A DNA stretch of 64,000 bases from Coprinellus micaceus (taxonomy: Eukaryota; Basidiomycota; Agaricomycetes; Agaricales; Psathyrellaceae): contig OX596340.1 in assembly GCA_951394405.1 (NCBI GenBank), forward strand, positions 1,364,001 through 1,428,000. Reading direction: 5' to 3'. Positions 23,186-33,139 of this stretch are shown piece by piece. The number at the start of each line of letters is the position of its first letter. Position 1 is the stretch's first letter. The notes under the pieces are model-generated. The model was not told the DNA's origin. It ran no database searches and worked only from the letters and a program-made list of their open reading frames with translations. The translations under genes were made by a program, and so were the position numbers.

Positions 23186-24820
23186 CTATGGACGGTCTGG
23201 CATTGGCTCGATCCCATGGAAGAAGGTGAGGAATACATCTGCAATGATTCTACACAGCCCCTGGAGGTTAAGCCTGGATAAACCAGAGGGAGGATCGTCG
23301 CGGAGCACCTGCTGATCAGCGTGGGGACCGTCCTCCCCCTCAATAGACCCGTCCTCCGATCCGTACATGTCGCTGGCAGAGCTATGACGTTGCTGCGAGG
23401 CGGGACGGGTAGCATGCGCTGGGGTGGGGGTTGCGGAGGGGTAAACAGTTGACACTCTTGTGATCCCGATGTTGAGAAGGAGACCTGGAGTACGGACGAA
23501 GTTTCCATCACTATTGAAACATTCGACGCAGCAAAACAGGACGTCTCCAGGATTGGCTCCTTCAGGCTGTATCTGCGAGAACGTGCAGACATGTGGGGGA
23601 GGAAAGAGTTGGTTGGTGGCTTGCCCCCTGCGTATTATCTCCCCCTCCCACCAGTCAGGGTTAGAAGCAACGCGGACGTGGGATGAGAACGCCTCGCTGC
23701 GACGCTGCTGCTCGGCGCTCACACCAGCAGGAGCACCGTGCTCCGCCTGAGGTTGGAAATTGCCCATGCGCGATGTCGTTGGCGAGTCTGCTTGCTGGTA
23801 GTTGTTGCCCATCCACGATGCCGTTGGTGATTCAGGGGCGGATTGCGCAAAGCGAGGCCGAGAATTTCCCACCACACGGTTGGCGGATGGTGTCGATTCG
23901 CTTTCTTCGTGGATGGTGGCGGGGACGGCAATGCGATGCGGAGTGTGGGGTCCCGAAACGGCGGGTGAGCGGAGTGATGGGGAGTTACGAGATCCTCCTG
24001 AGCTAAGGGTGGCGGGCGAGCCGCCAGCGTTGGCCGTCGTACGGGCAGGGGAGCTCATCCCGCTCCCCCCTGTCGTCCTTACCACGTTCGGTGTACGGGT
24101 AAGCGACGAACCGCGAGGCCTCGGTGGGGGGGCCGGGCTCGGATCCACACTGGAGAGGACAGTCGTGAACATGCCTCCGACTCCTGACTCGGTGTACCCT
24201 GGTAGAACCTCGCCGCGACGAACGTAAGCCCTGTCTAACAGGAGAGAAAAGAACCAGACGAGACATTCGGGGAGCTCGTACACCCTGCGATGGCCCATCT
24301 GCCACCTGGATGAAAAATGAGAAAAAATTCGAGGGTCTATTGAACGACTGTGCTCACATATGCTTCCGTAGGGTCAGGAGGGTTCGGTGCTCACCACGAG
24401 AGATTATCGGTAGGAGACCTTGCACAGTATCCTCGGTGACCATTAAGTTGAGTTCTTGGACGTGCGCTCGTCCCACGCCGAGAGCTTCGATGCACGCCGT
24501 GCGAGCGGCGGGGACGACGGACAGATCGTTGTGGACGTCCTGAAGGAAGGACTCCACCTCTCCGGCTCTCTCGGTATCCCGTAGGTACTCACGGGCAGTG
24601 ATGCCGCCCCTTTCAATCTGTTTTTTGACGTTAGAAGCCGTCAAGGTGTTTGGGAGAGGAGAGCGCAGACCGCTTCGATGAAGGTAGTGAGATGCTCGAT
24701 CCATGATATGGTGTTAGCGGTGATATCAGCGACCGATGGCGGGGAGGCCGTGGTGCTTGGATGGTTAGGTGCGGCCGATGCGTGGACGAACTGAGACGAC
24801 AGGTGTGCGGGTTGGGCCAT
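23186..24820 (-). CDS. Protein of unknown function with ordered ends and disordered middle
   Basis: Three exons in phase give 509 residues: 24820-24671, 24617-24358 and 24305-23186 (total 1530 nt). Intron 1 has a clear CTTCTAAC branch-like site before its acceptor, and intron 2 uses GTGAGC. The N-terminal ~170 residues are mostly helical (TANTISWIEHLTTFIEA, GITAREYLRDTERAGEVESF, VHNDLSVVPAARTACIEAL) and include a hydrophobic strip RRVYELPECLVWFFSLLLDR. Residues about 190-345 are Ser/Pro/Thr-rich and disordered. A second ordered patch follows, with WWEGEIIRRGQATNQLFPPP, VCTFSQIQPEGANPGDVLFC and GNFVRTPGLLLNIGITRVST. The C-terminus ends LCRIIADVFLTFFHGIEPMP. I do not recognise the family. The consistent phase across all junctions makes the gene model firm. 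Confidence 0.65.
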
Positions 24821-25812
24821 CTTCAGTGTCGAATACGCAGAGAGGCGCTAGAATGAGAGGATGAGATTGTGGGGTGTTTTGAGCTGGAACGTTCCCGTGT
24901 ACTTGAATAGCTTGTTCTTGTTTCGTCTTGACAGGTCCAACGAAGCGGGTCAGAACCTACAGAATAAACTTTCTAATGCTGCGTGTTAGTACGTACAAAC
25001 GCTTGAAGCGGTACGCACCGGGCAGCGGTTATCGCGATTGAATGTATTAACAGCAATTACTCCATTTTGTGGTCCAACATTCAGCTAGTTCGATCCTTGG
25101 ACCCCACGGGCTTTGATCGAAGTGCCCCGCATCGTCCGGGGTCTACCTTGAAGCGGATGCGGTGCGAACTCCCTTGGAAAACTGCGAGCTGTCTTGAGAA
25201 GAATCACTCTGAAATCTATTAGGCGGCCTGTCTTTCTGCGCTGACATGCCGCACCCTTTCATACCGGTGGCGTCGGGAGCAACGAAATACGTACAACGCC
25301 GCAGTGTTCCCCATCTGAAGGTACACGTTCCCAATTGAATGGCGAAGTCTTTCAATTCAGGCCCTGAGCGGCGAACTCTGAAACCAAGTTTATGAGCACT
25401 TCGCCGTTCAAATATGTGACCGGAATTTCTCACCTGTTCAACCACAGAAGGGTATCAAGCCTCGCGGAGATGCGATGGAGGCGGGGTGGAGCGCGCGTGA
25501 CCGGAGCTCATGAACCGCCTCACCCTGCCTCACCAAGCTGGTCGGCGCACCCCAAGATTCGATGGAGAAACTTCTAACAAGATAAGAAAGATAGAAATGC
25601 AGGGCCGATGGAAATTGCCATAAGTTACATGTTATGCTGGGAGGACAATGATTAGTATCGGTATTAGGCTAAGAGAGCCGAAGCCTATGTAACTGCAGGT
25701 CACGATGGCTGTCAGGAAGAGGGGACAATGCTGCATACCAGGTAATAATTCAACAAGAATCACAAACGGGGGGTTCGGTAAGAGACAACTCGCTCCAATG
25801 CGTTCTCAACTT
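24821..25812. other. Intergenic
   Basis: Contains a minus-strand open frame at 25143-25445 whose end (FQSDSSQDSSQFSKGVRT) looks coding. It might be a last exon of the upstream gene, although this would require an unusually long intron. Otherwise nothing is recognised. Confidence 0.3.
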
Positions 25813-27549
25813 CTAATCACGAGGAATCAGGACTGTGGCCGCACGAGAGTCGGAAAGGGGTAACTGACCTCTGCGTTGCATTTCCTGGGTGAATAAAATT
25901 ACCAATTGGCGTGACGGCGCAGTGAGTTCGTGAAGATGTGAGGACACCACAGCGAGGACGCTTTCCGCCGCTTTAAGCGCATGTCGTCTCCTTTCCACTT
26001 CATTGATATCAAACGCGTCATTTCCTTGAGCCTGCTCCCAACGAGCCAATGCTAGCCTGTATGCCCCGATAATTGAGGCAACACGTTCGAATTTGCGGGC
26101 TTTCTCGCAGCGATGGACTTGATAGAGATCACGAGGGAATGGCCGTAGTTCATCCGAAGGACGCAGCACACTTGAAGCTGTTCTTGGTGAGGAAGGGCTC
26201 TGGAGACCCGACGACCACCGCCGAATTTGAGCTAAGGTGTATTTACACTCAGAGCAAGTCCTGGAGAATTGAGTTAGATCTGGGTGGCAGAGGAACACAA
26301 AAGTGTCCTTCCCCTTACCATTTCCCACTCTTCCAAGCGGAAGGTAGGGCTGGAGGATCGTCAAATTGAAGGTGTCGAAAGCTCTCTTCCACTGTCAACC
26401 CTGGGCCAGGACTCGGAGGGCAGATCGGGGAGGGTGGTAAATCTTTACAGAATGATCCAGGCGGAGGGCATGAGACCGGTCGATTGTGCAGCATTTAAGA
26501 ATGCACACGCCAGAAGTGAGCCAGTAACCAGAAGGTTGAAGGAGGTGTGAGGATAGGCAGAGAGGAAAGTTGGTAGGCTCAAGACGTCGTCAAAAGGGTG
26601 GGAAAAAAAGATCGGGCTGGGTGCGGCCTTCGGGTGGAATGGTCTTCTTTATCAAGGCACGAGGCTCTGACCCAAGATGGTCGAGAAGCAAAGGTTGGTC
26701 CCACTGCTCACCGCTCAACTCGCAAAATGCATCAAGGAGCCAGGAGATCTCGGGGTATCTCAGAAAATGTTATAATGGAACACCGTGAAACTCATCGCAA
26801 TACCTCACCCGGCGGGGAGTCGTGTTCCGGTAGTAGATCCATCTGGCATCTAGCAGGGTTTCATGCACAAAAGGCGAGTACCAAGGTACTAACACCAGAG
26901 CAGTCATATGGGGCACACCGTCGTTGAGGAGATGGGGGCTGCATTTCGCGGGTATATTCATCTACTATGAAGTGGGTCGTGCATTGAACCCAACGTATCA
27001 ATCTCTTTGTCAACTTTCATCGATGAGACGACGTATAAAGTGACTGACCTGTAAAACCTCCTCTGACAAGGACGAAATTAACACATCACGTTCCGACGAG
27101 TCCTCAGGCTCAGAGTCCGACCAACTTGAGTGTAGTTGGATCAATTCTACGGAACCGTGTGGACAGGCCAGCGGAAGGGGTGGAGTGTGGCCGTTACCGG
27201 CATTGGATATTAGCTCGAATAGGGAGTCCGTCGAATGCGCCGATGACTTTGAAAGAGCTGTGTGGCGGTTCAAGTTGCCGCCACTCGCGGTTCGAGCCTC
27301 AAACAGTTTCGACATGTGCACTGGATCTCGATGTGTACTGTACGACCGGGGAGCAGACTCGCGGAGTTGGCCACATGACAGCGTGTCAATGGCTTCGAGA
27401 GGGAGGGGTTTCTCAGACCCGGATAAGACGAGGGTGGACCTGGCGTCCCCGCTCCTCCGTACGGGGAGTTCCGGGGAGATGTTCGCCCACGGAGGCAGAC
27501 GAGTAACCAGTTTGCAGGACTCGCGGACTTGGATCGATAACTGCAAATA
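25813..27549 (-). CDS. Multi-exon gene of unknown function
   Basis: An acceptor at 27550 opens YLQLSIQVRESCKLVTRLPP, followed by a Ser/Pro-rich segment. That exon ends SERDVLISSLSEEVLQ at a GTCAGT donor near 27050. The next exon reads MNIPAKCSPHLLND then VPHMTALVLVPWYSPFVHE and LLDARWIYYRNTTPRR. A phase-0 junction then gives ISWLLDAFCELSGEQWDQPL. A hydrophobic exon (LSAYPHTSFNLLVTGSLLAC, near 26.5 kb) is followed by a final helical exon with RKFERVASIIGAYRLALARW, NEVERRRHALKAAESVLAV and SSHLHELTAPSRQLVILFTQ, ending at 25813. The layout (disordered N-terminus, then alpha-helical body) resembles the middle region of fungal regulatory proteins, but no zinc cluster is visible and no family is recognised. 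The first exon and start codon were not found. Confidence 0.45.
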
Positions 27550-29133
27550 CTGCGGGGGGTCTTGGGGTTAGTCATCACGGTGAGTATCTTCCATGCCCCG
27601 CGGTGCAAGAGGGAAAGGAGAGGCAAAGAGGAAGCTAGCGAGAAAGGGAGGGCGTGCAGGTGGTATGACAAGTGTAGAGCTGGAGAATGGCAAGAATGCC
27701 CCCGCCCCCTCCCAAAAGGTGAACTTCCTCCTCATGGGCGTTGTCAAGCGGAGCGGTCGAGTCCCCCCATGCTCTGCGAAAAGGGTCCACGAGACTTTAT
27801 GAGGTTGTGAGCGGGTAGCAAGCGCACCTTTTAAAGCAATAAGACCCCGGCCATTAAATCGTCTGACTGAAGCATTCAAAGGTTCCGTGGGGTGACTCTT
27901 GAATGTGAGATCTGGGCTCATGGGTTGTTGCCGTGACGCCCTCGGAATGGTTTGCTAAGAATGCCATTTTGTGGAGAGAGAGAGGCCGGGGCTCGAGCAC
28001 CCGGGTTTGATTGGGTTGGAGATCATCAGGGATCATCTGGGAGTGTCAACATTTAAGGCAGAGCCAACGTTTCTGCGGTGAGCACTCTCAATGGGTACAC
28101 GAGTTGGTCGTGTCTTTCATAGGTTTGTGAGGGTTTGAGGCAGAGCAAACAAGCGCCAGTGGCTGCATCAAGGACTGCCTGCGAATGCACCGGTGATTCC
28201 CGACATTGCACCAGCCCGGGAGCGCCCTGGGCGCTCGTTTGTCACGGAAGTTATAACTTGTTCTTTCCCTCAGACTCGGACCATCACTGTTCCCCGCTCG
28301 CCATCGATTTGCCTCTGCCGCAGCGCTACTCCGGAACACTTATAGGCGCCAAAGGGCCATTATGGGCGGGGCACACTGCATCGTTCCGCCGACCCCTCGC
28401 GAATTTGCGAAAGGCTGTGCCACTCGTTTACCCTGTGGTTTGGTCTGCAGGCAGAACGCAGTATGTTCTCTCAACAACTACACTACCAACGCGACTTCCA
28501 GGCTTCACCCTCGCGGCAGAATACACCTTGGCGTCGTCTCAGGATCTCGGACCACGAACGAAACCTTCGATGGGCATCATTGTGCACGAGGCATTCTGAG
28601 TCACACCCTCTCTCGTCCCCGAAGAAAATGTGATTACCGGCACCCAGACCCCGTATAGTGTGCTGGTTTTCTGGCGCCTACCAGTGCTCCATATAATGGC
28701 CAGCATTCTGAAGATGGGCCTCCTCTTCCGCTCCCCCTGACTTGTCAAACTCCACGACGACACCACCCTTCCCCACACTGTCCAGCCAGCCTCGTCCTTT
28801 CAACATCACTTTCCCTGCGCAGTAGCAAGCGCCCAGTGCACTCAGGTATGACTTCCTTGGGGCCGCTCATCCGGAAAGATGTCGTCACACCGACCCAGCA
28901 TTGCCTGCGATATTGAAACAGGTTCAGACTATGGCCGTCAGATTTTACGCACGTTTGTTCAGCAGCCATGCATGTGACGCATGTTGACGCTGTCTCCGCT
29001 ACGCCCACAGAAAGCGGGTAATTGCTCAATCCCGAGACTGGGGGTAACAAGCCGAAAGGGAAGGGGAAGGGCGAAAGCTTTGGAGGAAAGTGGCAAGACG
29101 GCTCATCAAGCTGAACTCAACCAAGACGCGGCG
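27550..29133. other. Intergenic / unassigned
   Basis: The missing first exon of the 25813-27549 gene should lie near 27.6-27.9 kb, but both strands are open there and no start can be chosen. 28.1-29.1 kb shows open frames without motifs, directly before the Ca2+-ATPase relic. Confidence 0.3.
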
Positions 29134-30975
29134 ATTGATCTCCACCCGTTTGCCTTCGACCCGTATGAACTCTCGCCCATGCTGGACCCCAAGAATCTCG
29201 ACACACTGACAGGTTTTCGTGGAGTGCAGGGATTGCTATGAAGGCCTGGGGCGAATGCTGGGTGGGGATTGTCGAGCTCATGCGTGGGTAATTAAGATTC
29301 ATGACGCCGAACAAACGGAAGGGAAATGCTGGTCAATCCGAATCTCATTAACCCAACTCAAACACGCAGTACGCCGAGAAAGATGCACGTCATATCTGTC
29401 CATTACCCAACTGTACCTGGTCTTCGGCTTGGTGGATGGCTGTCGGAAAGAGCGTCGATTCAAGATCCTCAATGAGGAAAGAAGGGCGAGCGTGGTGTTA
29501 AATTTATTCGGGACAGCACGGGGAAAGCTGTTGATATTAAGGTGCGCCCACAGTGGGCTTATCGAAAGGCCACAAATTCATTTCATCGAAGGGCGTTGCT
29601 GTTGGAGACATCGCGCTTAGGTGCCACTGGAGGGAGCGACGCTATCAGAAAAGGGTTTCGGTGGGCGTGTTATGGACGGTTCGTATTATTCATCTTCGGA
29701 CTTCCCTCTTAATCTTATGACACTTTTTAGCCCTTTGCGGCGACACCGAGAACACCCCACTGCAATTGAAATCGAACACCCCCACCGAACTCATCGCCAA
29801 GATTGGTTCCGTCGCCCACCTGTTCCTCTTCGCCGTGCTAATGGTTAGGTTGATCACAATACCCTCGAGCGCCTCCTCAGCCTTATATGGGCTCTTCACT
29901 CCTGGGTTTAGCTGGGAAATAGAGACCCTGTCAGAATCGCATCAGCGAAAGGTATGTGTTCGTCAGTATCCTCATCATATCTGCCGCCCCTCATCGCTGT
30001 TGCTTTGGGACCTCCCTGAGGCACTCTCATTGACTGGCTGAATTGACGTCTCGACTGCCGCTTCTTGCAGATCTTGTCGTTCTGCGCTATGTCATTTTGT
30101 TGTATTTATGTTCTATGACTACGCGTGTCTACCAAGTCATTGTTGCGACACATCGGGAGGCACCTTCCCTTATCCGGGGAGAGTAGCTCAAGTTCTGGCG
30201 ATGATCCCTTCTCAAGTGAGCGGAAATTCGTGGGTGTCGCTATTACGCTGGCCGACCATCGGTGTCGGTTCTACTCCAAATGTGCCCCCAAATCTTTTCT
30301 GCACATGTTCGCGAGAAGGGAGGTCCTGAGCCAGACTCGGACGAGGTCAAGGTTACCAACTTCGCTCGTGGTCACGTGTTACATCAGCCACGCCAACCAG
30401 TTCGCGCAATCGCTCTTTAAATATTTGCAACTTCCCCTCCAACGACTTGGAGGTCCCCGGCGACCTGATGCGAGGAGATGAGGACCGTTATGGGTCATCG
30501 TTTCAGGATATGCTTCCGATTCCCTTGCCAAACTTCACCGCTACCAGGTCGTCATCACCCTTGTGCCCTACTACTATGTAGTACTTCCAGCGCGACCTCC
30601 ACTACCAGTCAGTTCCTTCACCTCCCCCACACCGCCACCGGTGAGTGTTCCCTGAGAAATTTGGCGTCCAATGCCTTTGCCCAGATCCCTAACACTGTCA
30701 ACCACATTCAGCCGGATAATAAGCTCAACATCTTCGAAGGCATTGCTCAGAGTCAGCGCGTCATTGGCTTCACCCTCATCGGTACATGTTAGGTGTATCT
30801 TTGAAGGGTGATGGTTCTGTGCTCACTCTCCTTCCGTAGGACGGTATTCAGGTCCTCACTGCCTTTGTTGGCGACGCGCCTTCCTCGTGAGGTGTATTGG
30901 TGCCAACCTGGGGTGTCGTCACTCGATGCATGCCCAATGGGCCATTCTAGTACAGGCTCCTCGACGGCAAAAGCT
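29134..30975 (+). pseudogene. Decayed plasma-membrane-type Ca2+-ATPase (P2B ATPase) relic
   Basis: Recognisable PMCA blocks occur in the correct order but in shifting frames. They are: N-terminal FAFDPYELSPMLDPKNLDTL and GFRGVQGLL ending in a TGA (29239-29241); RKERRFKILNEE (29438-29485); after a frameshift KKGERGVKFIRDSTGKAVDI; GATGGSDAIRK (29621-29655, equivalent to the actuator-domain SGATGES motif); CGDTENTPLQLK with ELIAKIGSVAHLFLFAVLMV (about 29735-29850); FVSILIIS (about 29960); PFSSERKFVGVAITLADHRC (about 30206, nucleotide-binding domain); DNKLNIFEGIAQSQRVIGF (about 30715-30775); and GIQVLTAFVGDAP (about 30842-30882). The phosphorylation site DKTGT and surrounding P domain are absent, several stops interrupt the frames, and several TM segments are garbled. 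In life the enzyme would pump cytosolic Ca2+ outward or into the vacuole; this copy cannot. Likely intron remnants persist, pointing to a decayed genomic copy rather than a retrocopy. Confidence 0.8.
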
Positions 30976-31243
30976 CGCAGCGCCCGCACGCGCTCTTCAT
31001 TCTCCGTCCACAAGGTAGACCTCAACCATGGCCGCCACTACTGCTGGGTCATGGGCATAGACACCCAACCAAGTGAATCACTTTCAAGTTCGGACTCTGT
31101 TCGCCTCGATCCCTCCAAGTTCTGGACATCGGAGGAGGCTGCCCTCAATTGTTCGCACCATTCCTTTGAACCAAGCATTCGGAATTGCATTGATGGAACG
31201 ACGCCCGTACAAAAAAGAAGCTGTTCCGGGAGCGCATGTGTAC

Positions 31244-32010
31244 CTATTCCCCCCTGAAACTTCTGTACCTGGCGAGCGACGATGAGGCAATCGCTTCGAC
31301 ATCGTGCCTTCTGGGGATTAGTTGGATAACAGCTTTGAGGGAGTGGAATTCTGTTAGCCACCAATTACGGTAGCGATCCCTCTCCTTGCGGGTAGCATCC
31401 AGCGAGCCTTCAGCCTCTACCAATTTCGACTCCGCCTCCACGAGCAAAAGAAGGCTGCCTCTCGCCTCTGCTTTGATATCCCTCAACGCCTCTGATCTGA
31501 GGCGCGACTGGACCTTGAGACGCCTTTCCGAGCGCTCGAGCCATATGATACGTGTCTTCAGATCTTCTATCGTTTGCTCGGCCTGTCGGACACCCCGACT
31601 ACGCATGGAACGATCGTGGGCGACCGGCGCCGAAATGACATTCCTCGCTTCTGCTGAAAGCGTGACTTGAGCGGCCTGGTCGCTCGCGATCCTTGCAGGT
31701 TGGGAGCCGCTCCCTTCGCCAAGATCTGCGCAACAGTTGTACACCTCTCGACGAAACAGTAGAAATGATGAGACTCACTATGATTGCTTAAAAAGACATC
31801 TGGCTCTTCGTTAGCACCATTCCCGACGTCGTTGTGGGGCCCTTGGTTTCCCTGTTGCGCTGGCGCCCAGCCATTCTGAGTGGGACGTCTTTTCCTCGGA
31901 GCTAACCCCAGGCGGCCCTCCTCCGGGGAGGGAGTCTCGTCTTTGAGGCGCGACCGGCGCAACAGGGTAGACCTATAGGGACTGGTGGAGATGACTCTCT
32001 TTCTGGCCAT
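31244..32010 (-). CDS. Coiled-coil protein of unknown function
   Basis: Two exons in phase give 237 residues: 32010-31779 and 31725-31244 (714 nt). The N-terminus is basic and Pro/Gln-rich (MARKRVISTSPYRSTLLRRS), suggesting nuclear localisation. After the intron there is a long charged helix predicted as coiled coil: QAEQTIEDLKTRIIWLERSE, LKVQSRLRSEALRDIKAEAR, LLLLVEAESKLVEAEGSLDA and KERDRYRNWWLTEFHSLKAV. The donor GTGAGT and acceptor GCGCAG are good. A minus-strand ATAAATAG sequence near 32135 could be its TATA element. Similar small coiled-coil orphans are common in mushroom genomes. No function can be assigned. Its stop lies about 270 bp from the Ca2+-ATPase relic. Confidence 0.6.
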
Positions 32011-33139
32011 ATAGTGACAGTTATCGGAGTGTGACGATGGTAGGAAGGATTGAAGAGGCAGGAGAAGTTGTAGTAATGAAAGTTAGTCGAATGCCCTTGT
32101 CGAATGCTCTTCGATCCTCTATGTATTCCTCTATTTATGAAAATTGGGACGGCCTGGAGCACCAGAACCACAGCATACAGTAGGCTATGCAACCACAGCG
32201 ATGAAACACGACTATAGTAACCTACGCTCCTTGAGTTGCGCCTTGCATTCAAATCACGTCTGCCATTCATTGCGGGTGGTTCCAGTCGCCGATATGGCGG
32301 ATTCCGGGTTTAAAATGTCCACCTAGGTTCAGTCGAAAGGTGGTTGGAAGAGGTGCCATCCTTAAACATCAAACTTCAAGCCCGTTCCATGTATTCGAAT
32401 TTGTTTAGACTACAAATGTGAAACTTGACGGTCCTAGCCATGCTGTGCAGGCGCATTGTATTTTACTGTGGTTCACTGGTTGCGAGTGTTTTACGTCGCT
32501 GCTGCTGACAAACCACTGAATCTTCGTTCATTGCTCGATGACAATTTACCCTGTCTCCCCCACTGGCGCATCCTTCTGCTGTGATACTAGAGGCGCTTGG
32601 AGCTTCGTAAGTACGCTCAACTTCAGTCCTTTTGTTCGACCGGTGCATAACCATAATCCCCAGTGATTGGGGCCCTCTATATTCAGTCAAGCTCGAAGTT
32701 GCACATCTCCTTCGTCGGTACCGCCCAGACACCTCTTTGGTGTAACACGCGATCAGAATGCTCCGAGCGCCGGAGTCATCTCAGGCCGCCATTTGAACGG
32801 AGACTCTCCGTGACACAGCTTAGCCAAATACACTGACGTTGTCCCTCGGCCTTATGTCCGCAGTGCCAGTATTAGTCTGAATGGGCGTTGAGTTGAGTGT
32901 TTCCGAGTCACTGCTTGCCCATACATCAATCTCCAACGCGGGGCTTTGTACGCCCCTCGGTGCATGGGTAGCTTGCATCAAATGGCTGAGGTCGGAATGG
33001 TGCCTGCATATTTAGTCCTGGAAACTATTTTGCGATTCGCGCTTCCTCTTTTGACACCTTTTTCACGGAATCCGCTGCATTGATTCCGACACACACCCCT
33101 CCCATGCTGATGTACCAGAGCACCAGGCCTTAACCGAGT
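32011..33139. other. Intergenic, left flank of the Plavaka element
   Basis: About 1.1 kb that should contain the left terminus of the transposon and the promoter of the coiled-coil gene. Terminal inverted repeats could not be matched by eye to the right flank. The open frame at 32463-32732 (minus) has no motif. Confidence 0.3.
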
